From Gemmatimonadota bacterium (lineage in GTDB: Bacteria > Latescibacterota > UBA2968 > UBA8231), in NCBI GenBank assembly GCA_028875335.1, contig JAPPEF010000338.1, positions 1 to 64,000 of the forward strand: a DNA stretch of 64,000 bases, given 5' to 3'. The notes under the pieces were generated by a model. That model saw only the letters and a list, made by a program, of their open reading frames with translations, made no database searches and was not told the DNA's origin. Below, piece by piece: positions 7,776-15,885 of this stretch. Numbering within the stretch: position 1 is the first letter of the stretch; each line of letters starts with the position of its first letter. The translations under genes were made by a program, and so were the position numbers.

Positions 7776-9131
7776 CTAGAGGGCGGCCTCTAGCGCCGCT
7801 TGCCTCATGACCGCGCGTTCGGCCGGATCACTCCAGCGCTGGGCGACCTGCGGGTCGAGCGCATCTAGGGGATCATAAAAAAAGAAGACCTCGCCAGGCC
7901 GCACAGCCGGACTAGTAAATATGGCAATACCCGTCTGGCGATCGTAGTGTTCATAGGAGTGGACATCGCGCTTCCCACCACCCCCCATGGTGTCGAGTAC
8001 AAAAGCCGGCGTATTGAACCCTGCGGTCCGCCCCCGAATCGCCTTTTCTAAGTCGATCGCTGTCGCTAAGGTCGTGCGCAGCTCTTCAACCCCACGCACC
8101 ATATCGTGGACAAAGGTGTAATACGGATGCACGTTGAGGTAGCTAAGCCGCCGCACGAGATGCTGCATGATGTCAACGTCGTCGTTGACACCCCTTTGCA
8201 AGACGGTTTGGTTGCGTACCCAGATGCCGCGCTCCATCAATTCGTCGAGCGCGCGGCCGCTGATGGCCGTGATTTCGCGCGGATGGTTGAAATGCGTGTG
8301 CAGCGAGACTTCCTTGTGGAGCTTGCGACCTGCTTCGACAACCCGCGCTAGGGCATCGACCCATTCTCGGTCTGTGACGAGTTTCTGCGGCATAATCGCC
8401 GGGGCTTTCGTCGCGTAGCGCATCCGCCGCACATGCTCAATGTTGAGTAAGCGAGTACCGATGTATTCGATGTGTTCAGCCTTGAGATTGGCTACATCGC
8501 CTCCACTGATGACGATGTCTTCTAACTCGGATCGCGAAGAGATATAGGCAAAAACCTGCTCCCATCGCTGAGCAACAGCGCCGAAATGCACTTTCTCCAC
8601 ATCCTCGGTATCCAACCCTACCGCATAGGAGCGGGTGCAGAAACGACAGTACACCGGGCAGGTGTCGAGCGTCAGGAACAGCGCCCGGTCGGCGTAGCGA
8701 TGAGTCAGACCCGGCACAGGGGAATCCAGTTGTTCGTGCAGCGAATCTAGGGCGAGTTCTGGGTGATCGGGCCGCATTCGCGATCCCATGGGCAGAAACT
8801 GAATGCGCAGCGGATCCTCGGCTGGCTCCGACCAGTCGATCAAGCTCAGTAGATATGGAGAAATCCGCAGGCTCATCGGCGAGCGCAAAAGTCCCTGTTC
8901 GACATCTCGATAAAACGCCTCTGAAACGACGCTACCGAGTACCTCCCGCAGTTTCTTCAAGCTCGTCACGCTATTGCGGCTCTGAAAGCGATGCTCGTGG
9001 AATTCATCTGCCCGCAAATCGGCATAGGCGGGAATGGCGCGCCAATACTCGTCGTCGCGCAAGTCCCGGTGGGAGGTATCGACTAGCGCGCTGGTAGGCT
9101 GCGTCAGCACCTGCTCTTGAATCTCAGACAT
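7776..9131 (-). CDS. Lysine 2,3-aminomutase family radical SAM enzyme
   Basis: A PLP-dependent radical SAM enzyme of the KamA family, 451 residues from the ATG. It has the CxxxCxxC cluster motif in CPVYCRFCTRS, a PLP-lysine segment DTMGGGGK, and basic helices typical of the family. The two Asp residues that bind the substrate epsilon-amine in clostridial lysine 2,3-aminomutase appear conserved, in FVHDMVRGVEEL and FVLDTMGGGG. That favours lysine over glutamate as substrate and beta-lysine as product, but the alignment is from memory. Beta-lysine acetyltransferase (ablB) is not adjacent. A TTG four codons upstream (9143) is an alternative start; neither has a strong ribosome-binding site. It lies just downstream of folE. 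Confidence 0.8.
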   Translation of the reverse strand: MSEIQEQVLTQPTSALVDTSHRDLRDDEYWRAIPAYADLRADEFHEHRFQSRNSVTSLKKLREVLGSVVSEAFYRDVEQGLLRSPMSLRISPYLLSLIDWSEPAEDPLRIQFLPMGSRMRPDHPELALDSLHEQLDSPVPGLTHRYADRALFLTLDTCPVYCRFCTRSYAVGLDTEDVEKVHFGAVAQRWEQVFAYISSRSELEDIVISGGDVANLKAEHIEYIGTRLLNIEHVRRMRYATKAPAIMPQKLVTDREWVDALARVVEAGRKLHKEVSLHTHFNHPREITAISGRALDELMERGIWVRNQTVLQRGVNDDVDIMQHLVRRLSYLNVHPYYTFVHDMVRGVEELRTTLATAIDLEKAIRGRTAGFNTPAFVLDTMGGGGKRDVHSYEHYDRQTGIAIFTSPAVRPGEVFFFYDPLDALDPQVAQRWSDPAERAVMRQAALEAAL

Positions 9132-9150
9132 GGGTTCGTCCAATGCTGCT

Positions 9151-9777
9151 TCAATTTTTCTTGATTAAGTTGAAAAATTCCTCGCGCACTACCGGCTCGG
9201 CAAAACGGCCCCGAAGTGCCGAAGTGGTCGTCACCGCCCCGGGCCTTTCCACCCCCCGCATCTCCATGCACAAATGCCGGGCCTCCATTACGACGATGGA
9301 GCCTTTGGGTGCCAACTTGGCTTCGAGGAAGTCCACAATTTGCTGGGTGAGACGCTCTTGGAGTTGAGGCCGACGGGCATAGAATTCGACAATGCGCACG
9401 ATTTTGCTCAAGCCGACGATCGCGTCCCCAGGTATGTAGGCTATGTGCGCCTTGCCGAAAAACGGGATTATGTGGTGGGAGCAAACCGAAAAGAACTCGA
9501 TGTCCTTGACGATCACCATGTTGTCGTAGCCATCGCTATTGGGAAAACAGGTAATTTCCGGTTCGCCTTGGTCGTCCAGTTCCCGAAAGATCTCCATGTA
9601 CATCCGCCCGACGCGGTCCGGAGTTCCCCGCAAGTGCGGGTCGCTCAAGTCGAGCCCCAAAACCTGCATAATTTGGGCGAAATGACCGGCTATTTCGGCG
9701 GCCTTGGCCTTGTTCTGGCCCTGGAGCCAACTCGGAGTATCTCCCTCGCTAAGAGACCCTGCCGTCACATCTTCCAT
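9151..9777 (-). CDS. folE: GTP cyclohydrolase I (type IA)
   Basis: A 208-residue enzyme that makes 7,8-dihydroneopterin triphosphate from GTP for folate and 7-deazaguanine synthesis. The core has LRGTPDRVGRM, the zinc/catalytic segment CSHHIIPFFGKAHIAYIP, LSKIVRIVEFYARRPQLQERLT, and the second zinc Cys in EARHLCMEMRGV. About 20 N-terminal residues (MEDVTAGSLSEG...) precede the core. AAGGAAAG lies ~7 nt before the ATG. A GC-rich hairpin sits between this gene and the upstream peroxiredoxin gene, so expression may be partly uncoupled from the redox genes. Its product is the substrate of QueD at 4116-4556. Confidence 0.94.
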   Translation of the reverse strand: MEDVTAGSLSEGDTPSWLQGQNKAKAAEIAGHFAQIMQVLGLDLSDPHLRGTPDRVGRMYMEIFRELDDQGEPEITCFPNSDGYDNMVIVKDIEFFSVCSHHIIPFFGKAHIAYIPGDAIVGLSKIVRIVEFYARRPQLQERLTQQIVDFLEAKLAPKGSIVVMEARHLCMEMRGVERPGAVTTTSALRGRFAEPVVREEFFNLIKKN

Positions 9778-9807
9778 TGCGTACTTTCCTTTGCAGGCAC
9801 TATAAAC

Positions 9808-9840
9808 AGTGGGGCAAAGCCGTCTGTGCCTTGCCCCACT
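9808..9840 (-). terminator. Hairpin between peroxiredoxin and folE (attenuator or weak terminator)
   Basis: A perfect 10-bp inverted repeat, AGTGGGGCAA (9808-9817) and TTGCCCCACT (9831-9840), with a 13-nt loop. It lies just after the peroxiredoxin stop on the minus strand. The following bases (GTTTATAG) are only weakly T-rich, so termination would be partial. Confidence 0.5.
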
Positions 9841-9861
9841 CCACTGCGAAAACGAAGTACT

Positions 9862-10329
9862 TCAGTTGAGCGATTGTAAACAGGCCCTAATGGCCGCAAA
9901 ATCCGGCAGGACCTTGGGGTTGTCGGACACCCAAGCGTAGCGGACGATGCCTTGCCCATCAACGACAAAGGCTGAGCGTTTGGCGACGCCTTTGAAACCC
10001 AATAGGTCTTCGTGTTGGGCACCGTATCCAGCGGAGACGTCCTTGTTGAAATCGCTGAGCAGCGGAATCTCAATACCTTCCTTTTCGGCCCAAGCGCTAA
10101 GGCTAAACGGACTATCGACGCTGATTCCCAAAACCTGGGCATCGAGATCATTGTATGCGTTGATTCCAGCGGAAATCTCGCACAACTCCTGCGTACAAAC
10201 GCCGGTGAAGGCCAGCGGCACGAAGAGCAAGACGACATTTTTACCAGCGAAATCGCCGAGACTTACGTCCTCCATATCTGCATTCTTGAGAGTGAACGCG
10301 GGCGCTGTATCTCCTACTTGAATCGCCAT
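9862..10329 (-). CDS. Peroxiredoxin, AhpE/AhpC-TSA type
   Basis: A 155-residue thiol peroxidase. The peroxidatic motif PxxxTxxC is present as PLAFTGVC, followed four residues later by another Cys (TQELC). The family segments FTLKNADMEDVSL and GISVDSPFSLSAWAEKEGI are also seen. The PLAFTGVC form is typical of AhpE-like enzymes. It would reduce hydrogen peroxide and alkyl hydroperoxides in the cytosol. GGGGAG overlaps the stop codon of the upstream SOD gene, so the two are translated from one message. This places superoxide and peroxide removal together. Confidence 0.9.
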   Translation of the reverse strand: MAIQVGDTAPAFTLKNADMEDVSLGDFAGKNVVLLFVPLAFTGVCTQELCEISAGINAYNDLDAQVLGISVDSPFSLSAWAEKEGIEIPLLSDFNKDVSAGYGAQHEDLLGFKGVAKRSAFVVDGQGIVRYAWVSDNPKVLPDFAAIRACLQSLN

Positions 10330-10332
10330 TTG

Positions 10333-10953
10333 CTAACTCCCCATCGCCTCGGCAAAGCGGCGATTGACTTCATTCCAGTTGACAGTCTCAATCCAAGCGG
10401 CGATATAGTCGGGCCGACGATTTTGATAATTGAGATAATAGGCGTGTTCCCAAACATCAATGCCGAGGATGGGAACTCCGCTGCCGTCCATTAAGGGATT
10501 ATCCTGATTGGCAGTGCTGAGGATGTCGAGTTCGCCGTCCTTGACTACGACCCAAGCCCAGCCGCTGCCGAATCGCTTGGTTGCGGCATCCACGAAGGCT
10601 TCGCGGGCTGCGTCTTGACTGCCAAATTTGGCTTCGGCTGCGGCGATGAGCTCGGCTGAAGGCTCGCCGCGCTCTCCCGCTGGAGCCATGATCTGCCAAA
10701 ATAGGCTGTGGTTGGCATGACCGCCGCCGTGATTGCGCACCGCCGTGCTGATGTCCTCGGGGACGGCGTCGAGGTCGCTGATGAGGTCTTCGACACTTTT
10801 AGCAGCCAAGTCGTCGTGCCCTTCGAGCGCGGTGTTGAGGCTGGTCACATAGGTATTGTGATGCTTGGTGTGGTGAATCTCCATGGTGCGGGCATCTATG
10901 ATCGGTTCTAGCGCGTCATAGGCGTAGGGGAGATCGGGAAGGGAGTGAGCCAT
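10333..10953 (-). CDS. sodA: Superoxide dismutase, Mn/Fe family (Mn-type signature)
   Basis: A 206-residue cytosolic enzyme that dismutates superoxide to oxygen and hydrogen peroxide. Metal ligands are visible in [10 protein letters not shown] (two His regions) and in the C-terminal DVWEHAYYL (Asp and His). The segments [10 protein letters not shown] and TANQDNPLM carry the residues usual in manganese enzymes (Gln in ANQD), whereas iron enzymes usually have Gln nearer the GGH segment. Metal use is therefore inferred to be Mn. AAAGGA lies 7 nt before the ATG. The gene is followed 3 bp later by the peroxiredoxin and preceded by the IscU-like gene, forming a redox/iron-sulfur unit. Confidence 0.93.
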   Translation of the reverse strand: MAHSLPDLPYAYDALEPIIDARTMEIHHTKHHNTYVTSLNTALEGHDDLAAKSVEDLISDLDAVPEDISTAVRNHGGGHANHSLFWQIMAPAGERGEPSAELIAAAEAKFGSQDAAREAFVDAATKRFGSGWAWVVVKDGELDILSTANQDNPLMDGSGVPILGIDVWEHAYYLNYQNRRPDYIAAWIETVNWNEVNRRFAEAMGS

Positions 10954-10987
10954 GGTGCAATCCTTTCGGCTTGAGGTTAAAAATGGG

Positions 10988-11365
10988 TTAGGAGGCCGTA
11001 TTGGCTTGGTAATTTTTCACTAGGGCCCGAGCCGCGTCAGCAGCTAGTTGAGCGGCGTGGCGCTTCATTGGCGGCAATCCCCCTAGCGCCTCTTCAATAG
11101 CTGCCGGCTTTAGCTGTGCTGCATCCACTAGCAGCGAGTCTGCCAGCAACTCGGTGAGCACCGAGCCAGCCGCGACCGAAGGGGCACATCCAAAGGTCTT
11201 GCAGCTAGCGCGAACGATGCGGCCGTCTTCGACGCGAGCAAAAAGCTGCATCGCATCGCCGCAGGCCTGATTTTCAGCTTGCCCCGAGGCATTGGCATCA
11301 CTGATTTGCCCAGCGTTGCGAGGGTGCCGGTAGTGGTCGAAAACTGCTGCGCTAAAGGAGGTCAT
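10988..11365 (-). CDS. IscU/NifU N-terminal-like protein lacking the third scaffold cysteine
   Basis: A 125-residue IscU/SufU/NifU-N fold: [12 protein letters not shown], the first scaffold Cys in QACGD, the second in [11 protein letters not shown], then a C-terminal [15 protein letters not shown]. In IscU the last segment reads LPPxKxHCSxLA, and its Cys is needed for cluster building and sulfur acceptance. Here that position is Ala. A third Cys (ASCKTFGC) lies elsewhere. It may bind a cluster differently, act as a carrier, or have lost scaffold activity. No iscS, sufS or hscA is adjacent; sodA and a peroxiredoxin follow. A TTGACA-17-TATTAT promoter lies ~50 nt upstream. Confidence 0.82.
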   Translation of the reverse strand: MTSFSAAVFDHYRHPRNAGQISDANASGQAENQACGDAMQLFARVEDGRIVRASCKTFGCAPSVAAGSVLTELLADSLLVDAAQLKPAAIEEALGGLPPMKRHAAQLAADAARALVKNYQANTAS

Positions 11366-11411
11366 CTGCTCGCTTCAACAGCCTAGTAAAGAGGATCAAG
11401 AAACGAGTTGT

Positions 11412-11440
11412 ATAATACTTGTGGCCACGGGGGTTGTCAA
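11412..11440 (-). promoter_or_regulatory. Strong sigma-70-type promoter of the IscU-like/sodA/peroxiredoxin operon
   Basis: Minus strand TTGACA (11440-11435), 17-nt spacer, TATTAT (11417-11412). Start of transcription is expected near 11405, ~40 nt ahead of the IscU-like start codon. Confidence 0.7.
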
Positions 11441-11489
11441 CCACACATCCCCTGAACTACAGTCCATACAACAAGTTATAAGCACCACA

Positions 11490-11813
11490 TCAGGCTTTGA
11501 GGCCACCGGAGCTGCCCGGACCACCAGAACCGCAATCCCGCCAGTAGGTTCGCACCATCTGCAATATGTCCCAGAGTATGGTATCCTTTGCTACTTGGTC
11601 GATTAATGCTTGCAGCTTCGCGGCTTTCTCAGGCTCGATCAGCCCCAGTCCGCTCATCATCGTCAGGTGGTGGATCAAGCCCGTTTGCAACAATGTGCGG
11701 TTCATGTCCGAGAGGGGAATACTGCTTTTGTTGGCGAACTCCTCTTCGAGACTGGCATAGAGTTCGGCCAAGCTGTGAGAAAGCGTGGTTTCGACTTTGT
11801 AAACTTTTTCCAT
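11490..11813 (-). CDS. Conserved-looking small soluble protein of unknown function
   Basis: A 107-residue protein, mostly alpha-helical by appearance (HSLAELYASLEEEF, then LIEPEKAAKLQALIDQVAKD), with a Gly/Ser-rich tail. I recognise no family and see no signal peptide or membrane segment. It has its own promoter (TTGACA-16-TATATT, 11873-11846) and lies downstream of the sigma-54 response regulator on the same strand, separated by 87 bp. Whether it belongs to the envelope-stress response cannot be decided from the sequence. Confidence 0.6.
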   Translation of the reverse strand: MEKVYKVETTLSHSLAELYASLEEEFANKSSIPLSDMNRTLLQTGLIHHLTMMSGLGLIEPEKAAKLQALIDQVAKDTILWDILQMVRTYWRDCGSGGPGSSGGLKA

Positions 11814-11845
11814 GCGCCTCTCGCCCGTGTGGGAGCCTTGCGGTT

Positions 11846-11873
11846 AATATACCCGGCGCGTTCCCACTGTCAA
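11846..11873 (-). promoter_or_regulatory. Sigma-70-type promoter of the 107-residue protein gene
   Basis: Minus strand TTGACA (11873-11868), 16-nt spacer, TATATT (11851-11846), directly ahead of the gene starting at 11813. Confidence 0.6.
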
Positions 11874-11900
11874 CAAGGCTCGGCCAGAGGACACAGTGAG

Positions 11901-13319
11901 TCATTTGGCCGTGATTTGGTATTTGCGGAGCAAGTGTCGGAAGCGGTCGTAGGTCAAGCCCAAATGCTGTGCCGCGTCTTTCTGCCGCCCGCCCGCCTGG
12001 GAGAGCGCGCCGTCGAGCAAGCCTCGCTCGACACGCTCGATTTGTTCGTCGAAACTGCCTCCCTCAGGAAGTTCAACGCCACTGCCGCCGCGCACTTCCG
12101 GGGGCAAATCCTCCACGCCCACTTCGTCCCCCTGCGCGACGCAAAGGGCGCGCTCAATGGCAAACTTGAGTTCGCGTACATTGCCCGGCCAAGCGTAGGT
12201 CTCTAGCGTGGCCAAAACGCCTTCGGCAAACGGGCGTCGTTCAATCGCCGGCACTTCGTCGCATAGCTGCTGAGTAAAGTAAGTAACCAAGGGCTGGATA
12301 TCCTCGGGCCGCTCCCGCAAGGGCGGTAGTTGGAGCACGCTAAACCGCAGGCGGTCGTAGAGGTCGGCGCGGAATTGCCCGTTGGCTATTTCTCGCTCTA
12401 GATCTGCGTTGGTCGCCGCCACTACGCGCACGTCAACGTGGATCGTCTGCGTCCCGCCCGTGCGTTCAAATTCTTGGTATTCTATGACGCGCAATACGTT
12501 TTTTTGGAAATCCAGCGAAGTGTTGCCGATCTCGTCGAGAAAAAGCGTACCTCCATCTGCCGCTTCAAATCGGCCGTGGCGCATTTCGGTCGCGCCCGTA
12601 AAGGCCCCTTTCTCGTGGCCAAATAGCTCGCTTTCGAGTAGGGTATCCGATAGCGCCGCGCAGTTCAGCTTGACAAAGGCCCGCTCGCGGCGGTTGCTCC
12701 CGTAGTGCAAGGCCGCGGCGATCAACTCCTTGCCCGTGCCGCGCTCGCCGCAGATCAGTACGGGTCGCGGTATGGAGGCGATCTGTTCAACTTGCTTTAG
12801 CAGATTCTGAATCAGAGGACTGCGGCTGACGATCTGATAGCGCTGACCTAGCTGGGTCCGATAAAAGGTATTATCGCGGTCGAGAGCTTCGTTCTCGGCT
12901 TTAAGACGGGCGTTTTCGCGCAATACCGCCAACATCCGCTCGACCTTTTCCATCTCCACTTCGAGCTTGTCTTCGACGTACAGGTCCTTCTCGATAAAGT
13001 CCGCTGCCCCGGCCTGCACAGCTTCGACCGCCAAGTCAACGCTCCCCTTGCCTGTGAGAATAATAACCGGCAACTCGGCCCACTGCTTTTTGATTTCTTT
13101 CAGCACTTCGAGGCCATTGGGCTGGCCAACACCAAAGTCAAAGTCCAGCACCACGAGTTCGACATCCGTCGGCCTAGCAGCCAGATGCCCGAGCAAACGC
13201 TGGCCATTGGAAAACGAAATAACCTCTTTGCCCAAGCTGCGCAGTTTCTCCGCCAATATCTCGCGCAATTCCTGCTGGTCATCGGCGATTAAGACGGCTT
13301 TCTGTTTTTTGCCTACCAT
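11901..13319 (-). CDS. NtrC-family sigma-54-dependent response regulator of the psp-like operon
   Basis: A 472-residue activator. An N-terminal receiver domain (ADDQQELREIL acidic pair; phospho-acceptor Asp in VVLDFDFG; Lys in TGKGS) is followed by a coiled linker (~120-165). An AAA+ domain follows with Walker A GERGTGKE, the sigma-54-contacting GAFTGA loop, Walker B GGTLFLDEIG and arginine-finger segment DLYDRLRF. A Fis-type helix-turn-helix ends it (QKDAAQHLGLTYDRFRHLL). It should drive sigma-54 promoters; an exact one lies at 16612-16627 ahead of pspA in the same operon. The cognate kinase is encoded 27 bp upstream. Psp systems usually use PspF, which lacks a receiver domain, so this is a two-component version. 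Confidence 0.93.
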   Translation of the reverse strand: MVGKKQKAVLIADDQQELREILAEKLRSLGKEVISFSNGQRLLGHLAARPTDVELVVLDFDFGVGQPNGLEVLKEIKKQWAELPVIILTGKGSVDLAVEAVQAGAADFIEKDLYVEDKLEVEMEKVERMLAVLRENARLKAENEALDRDNTFYRTQLGQRYQIVSRSPLIQNLLKQVEQIASIPRPVLICGERGTGKELIAAALHYGSNRRERAFVKLNCAALSDTLLESELFGHEKGAFTGATEMRHGRFEAADGGTLFLDEIGNTSLDFQKNVLRVIEYQEFERTGGTQTIHVDVRVVAATNADLEREIANGQFRADLYDRLRFSVLQLPPLRERPEDIQPLVTYFTQQLCDEVPAIERRPFAEGVLATLETYAWPGNVRELKFAIERALCVAQGDEVGVEDLPPEVRGGSGVELPEGGSFDEQIERVERGLLDGALSQAGGRQKDAAQHLGLTYDRFRHLLRKYQITAK

Positions 13320-13346
13320 GCCCGTCCTCGTTCAATCCCTGAAAGG

Positions 13347-14702
13347 CTAAGTCTCGCCGCCCGAGAAATTGAGCGGCAGATCGAGCCGAAAAACGGTCCC
13401 GTGTCCCTTTCTACTCTTGACTCGCAGCACACCCTGATGGGCCTGGGCAATGCGGCGCGCAATACTCAAGCCATAGCCATTGCCCCGCTCCCTAGTGGTA
13501 AATCCAGGCTCGAATATCAACTCCAAATGCTCTTCCTCAATGCCCGGCCCATCGTCCTCGACCTCAATGAAAGCCAGCGACTGATCCTCGTCGTAGCCAG
13601 CACCCAGCACCACCCGACCGCCGCTATTTCCTTCGAGAATTTCCAAAGCGTTGAGGCAGAGGTTGGTAGTGGCCTCGCGCAGCATTCGCTCATCGGCCTC
13701 TACGCGCGGCAAGCCCTCTTGAATCCGCGTCTGGATCGCGGCCTTCCAAGTTTGCCGGTCAAATCCAGCGACCACCCGGCGCACCAAGCGCCCGAGATCG
13801 ATCACCGCCGGGTGGATTTCATCCGTTTTCATCGCTTCTAAGAACCCCACCCATTCGTCGTACAGGGCCTCGTATTCGCCCCCTAAGCGGTTCAACTCCC
13901 CCTGTTGCGTCCCTTCGGCCTTGCGCCCCAGCCCTCGCAAGCGGCTACCGATGATACCCATCAGGTTTTTGATGCGATGCCCCTTAGTGTAAAACCCCTC
14001 GTACACCTGTTCCTTACCCAGTTCGACCATTTCTAGCGACAGACGCGCAAGGACTTGGGGAGCGCTTTGCTCAAATTCCTCGCAGATGTGCTGGTATTCT
14101 TGCTCCAATTCAGGGGGTTTTACGTGACGAAAAAACAAACGGGCTAAATTCGCATACGGCTGACTGAGCTTGGGATCGAGCTGGATGGCGACCTTGAATT
14201 CCCCCATCGCCCCCAACACTTGGCCGCTTTGTAGCAAAAGCTGTCCTAAACTGTTGTGGCCCACCGCGGAAAGTGGGTTGAGTGCCAACCCCTGACGGAA
14301 CGCGCGAACGGCTTCTCCACGCCGCTGTGGGTCTTCGTTGTACTGGCTACCAAGAGCGAAAAAGACGCGATCGAGGGCTGGATATTCGCGTCCTTCCTCA
14401 GTCGCGCGCACAATGGCTTCAAAGTGCGCCAGCGACCGCTCGCGGAACCGAGCGTTCCGCCGCCCTTGACGCATTGCGAGCAAACCGAGTTGATAGTGAC
14501 TTTCTAGATGCCCACGCGTCGCGGTCGCTTCCAGTGCGGCGATGGCCGCTTGTTCGTCCCCCAGTTCCAAGAGGCAAAGCCCTTTGCGATGCTGGAGTTC
14601 CAAGTTGTCGGGCACCTGCTCTAGGCCGCGCTCGCACCACTCCAGAGCCTCGGCCCAACGCGCACCTTCACAAGCCTCTACAGCGCGATCGAGCCAATTC
14701 AC
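13347..14702 (-). CDS. Cytosolic TPR-histidine kinase
   Basis: A 451-residue kinase with no membrane segment. Residues ~1-210 are tetratricopeptide-like helical repeats (AEALEWCERGLEQVPDN, AVRAFRQGLALNP). An H-box follows around residue 243 (GHRIKNLMGIIGSRL), and then a GHKL ATPase domain with N-box TTNLCLNALEIL, DDGPGIEEEH and the G-box GYGLSIARRIAQAHQG. The TPR part presumably senses protein partners, possibly PspA or the membrane proteins encoded upstream; this is inferred. It lies 3 bp after the 112-residue membrane-protein gene and 27 bp before its response regulator. Confidence 0.88.
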   Translation of the reverse strand: MNWLDRAVEACEGARWAEALEWCERGLEQVPDNLELQHRKGLCLLELGDEQAAIAALEATATRGHLESHYQLGLLAMRQGRRNARFRERSLAHFEAIVRATEEGREYPALDRVFFALGSQYNEDPQRRGEAVRAFRQGLALNPLSAVGHNSLGQLLLQSGQVLGAMGEFKVAIQLDPKLSQPYANLARLFFRHVKPPELEQEYQHICEEFEQSAPQVLARLSLEMVELGKEQVYEGFYTKGHRIKNLMGIIGSRLRGLGRKAEGTQQGELNRLGGEYEALYDEWVGFLEAMKTDEIHPAVIDLGRLVRRVVAGFDRQTWKAAIQTRIQEGLPRVEADERMLREATTNLCLNALEILEGNSGGRVVLGAGYDEDQSLAFIEVEDDGPGIEEEHLELIFEPGFTTRERGNGYGLSIARRIAQAHQGVLRVKSRKGHGTVFRLDLPLNFSGGET

Positions 14703-14705
14703 GGC

Positions 14706-15044
14706 CTAGCCTTGCTCTCGCGGTTCTCGGTGCTCCCAAGATTTAGATCCTGCCCCGTCCATATGGTCAATCTTTTCGCTGAGAGCAATCATCACGTCTT
14801 GCACCTCAGTTAGCCGCTGCTCTACTGCGGTCAACCGCTCCCGTAGCTCGTCTGGCTCAATGCCCTTGTCCTCGGATACCGTCGCTTTGAGCTTGAAGTA
14901 GTCGGCACCTTTGATGATGGCAAAAATTGCCAAGGCAACCAACAAAAGTACGGCACCTTCGTGGCTTTCCACCGCAAAAAAGAAAAGCACACACGACGCG
15001 ATCCCGACGAAGACCCCGAAAACGATCCCCTTATTCTTGTTCAT
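14706..15044 (-). CDS. PspB-like membrane/coiled-coil protein A
   Basis: A 112-residue protein with two adjacent hydrophobic segments at residues ~6-46 (IVFGVFVGIASCVLFFFAV; AVLLLVALAIFAIIKGA), then a charged coiled coil. The coiled coil shares EQRLTEVQDVMIALSEKID almost exactly with the 79-residue protein encoded just upstream, so the two are paralogues. The layout (N-terminal membrane helices plus cytoplasmic coiled coil) is that of PspB, a membrane partner that binds PspA. Sequence identity to PspB itself was not judged. It is separated by 3 bp from both neighbours. Confidence 0.7.
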   Translation of the reverse strand: MNKNKGIVFGVFVGIASCVLFFFAVESHEGAVLLLVALAIFAIIKGADYFKLKATVSEDKGIEPDELRERLTAVEQRLTEVQDVMIALSEKIDHMDGAGSKSWEHREPREQG

Positions 15045-15047
15045 GAT

Positions 15048-15287
15048 TTAGCCCCTTTCTCTCACCTCCAGCCGGTCGATTTTTTCGCTGACGGCGATCA
15101 TGACATCCTGCACCTCAGTCAGCCGCTGCTCTACTCGTTCTAGACGCTTGACGATTCGATCCTCTTCCTGTTCGGATTTTTTGTCCCGTCGCTTGCGGCT
15201 CGAATAATACTTATTGCCCCAATTGACTAATCCGCAGCACAAGATGATGAGACATACGCCAATGGCGACCTGCAAAACCCCACTCAT
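15048..15287 (-). CDS. PspB-like membrane/coiled-coil protein B
   Basis: A 79-residue protein: one N-terminal transmembrane helix (QVAIGVCLIILCCGLVNWG), a basic-acidic linker (SSRKRRDKKSEQEED), and a coiled coil (VEQRLTEVQDVMIAVSEKID) shared with the following gene product. Size and topology match PspB (~74 residues). It lies in the pspA operon, so it probably anchors or senses for PspA at the inner membrane. This assignment rests on architecture and context, not on a clear family match. Confidence 0.7.
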   Translation of the reverse strand: MSGVLQVAIGVCLIILCCGLVNWGNKYYSSRKRRDKKSEQEEDRIVKRLERVEQRLTEVQDVMIAVSEKIDRLEVRERG

Positions 15288-15323
15288 TTGCTCCCTCCCT
15301 GTCCGAGCTATAGCCTGTTTGTA

Positions 15324-15839
15324 TCAGGCACTTTCCACGCCCCGGCTCCAGTGTTTCTCATGCGCGAAAAGCACTTCTGGAAAGCGATAGACGATCAGAC
15401 CCGAATCAGTTATTTCGACCTCGACGAATCCCCCATCGGCCAAGCGCTTGAGAATCTCCGAGGCTTCCTCGACCGTCAGCCCGGTATCGGCCGCAGTTTC
15501 AGTCACCGTCAGACGGCCACCGCGCTGGCGGGCCAAGCGCACGACGCGGTTCTGCTGCCGCCGGTAGCGGACCAAATGCGCGGCCGCATCGAGTTTTTTG
15601 GCCAATATCCAGAGCAAGCTGCCGAAAATGACCTGCGTGACGCCAATGGCGAAGGGTTCGAAAAAATCGCTGTCCGAAGCTGCGGGCCTAAACATCTGAA
15701 AAAGCCCGTAGAGCATAAGTCCCAACCCTATTGGCACGATCGGTACGGCCAGCACCTTGAGAAAAAGAGCGCCTAAACGCTTGCATCCGCTCTCTATAGC
15801 ACTGCCTACCTTGAGGTTGGCTTCGTCGATGAATTTCAT
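15324..15839 (-). CDS. Two-helix membrane protein with winged-helix-like C-terminus, psp operon
   Basis: A 171-residue protein. Two transmembrane segments (residues ~26-48, VLAVPIVPIGLGLMLYGLF, and ~64-85, IGVTQVIFGSLLWILA) are followed by a basic stretch (YRRQQNRVVRLARQRGG). A ~55-residue region then looks like a winged helix (TVTETAADTGLTVEEASEIL, LADGGFVEVEITDSGLIVY). It lies 46 bp downstream of pspA. A membrane-tethered DNA- or protein-binding domain here may link envelope state to the cytosol. PspC, the usual partner, has a different domain, so I do not give that name. Confidence 0.7.
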   Translation of the reverse strand: MKFIDEANLKVGSAIESGCKRLGALFLKVLAVPIVPIGLGLMLYGLFQMFRPAASDSDFFEPFAIGVTQVIFGSLLWILAKKLDAAAHLVRYRRQQNRVVRLARQRGGRLTVTETAADTGLTVEEASEILKRLADGGFVEVEITDSGLIVYRFPEVLFAHEKHWSRGVESA

Positions 15840-15885
15840 AGTTCACCTGTTAAAAAGCCCGCAGTACGCACTGCGGGCCATAGGG

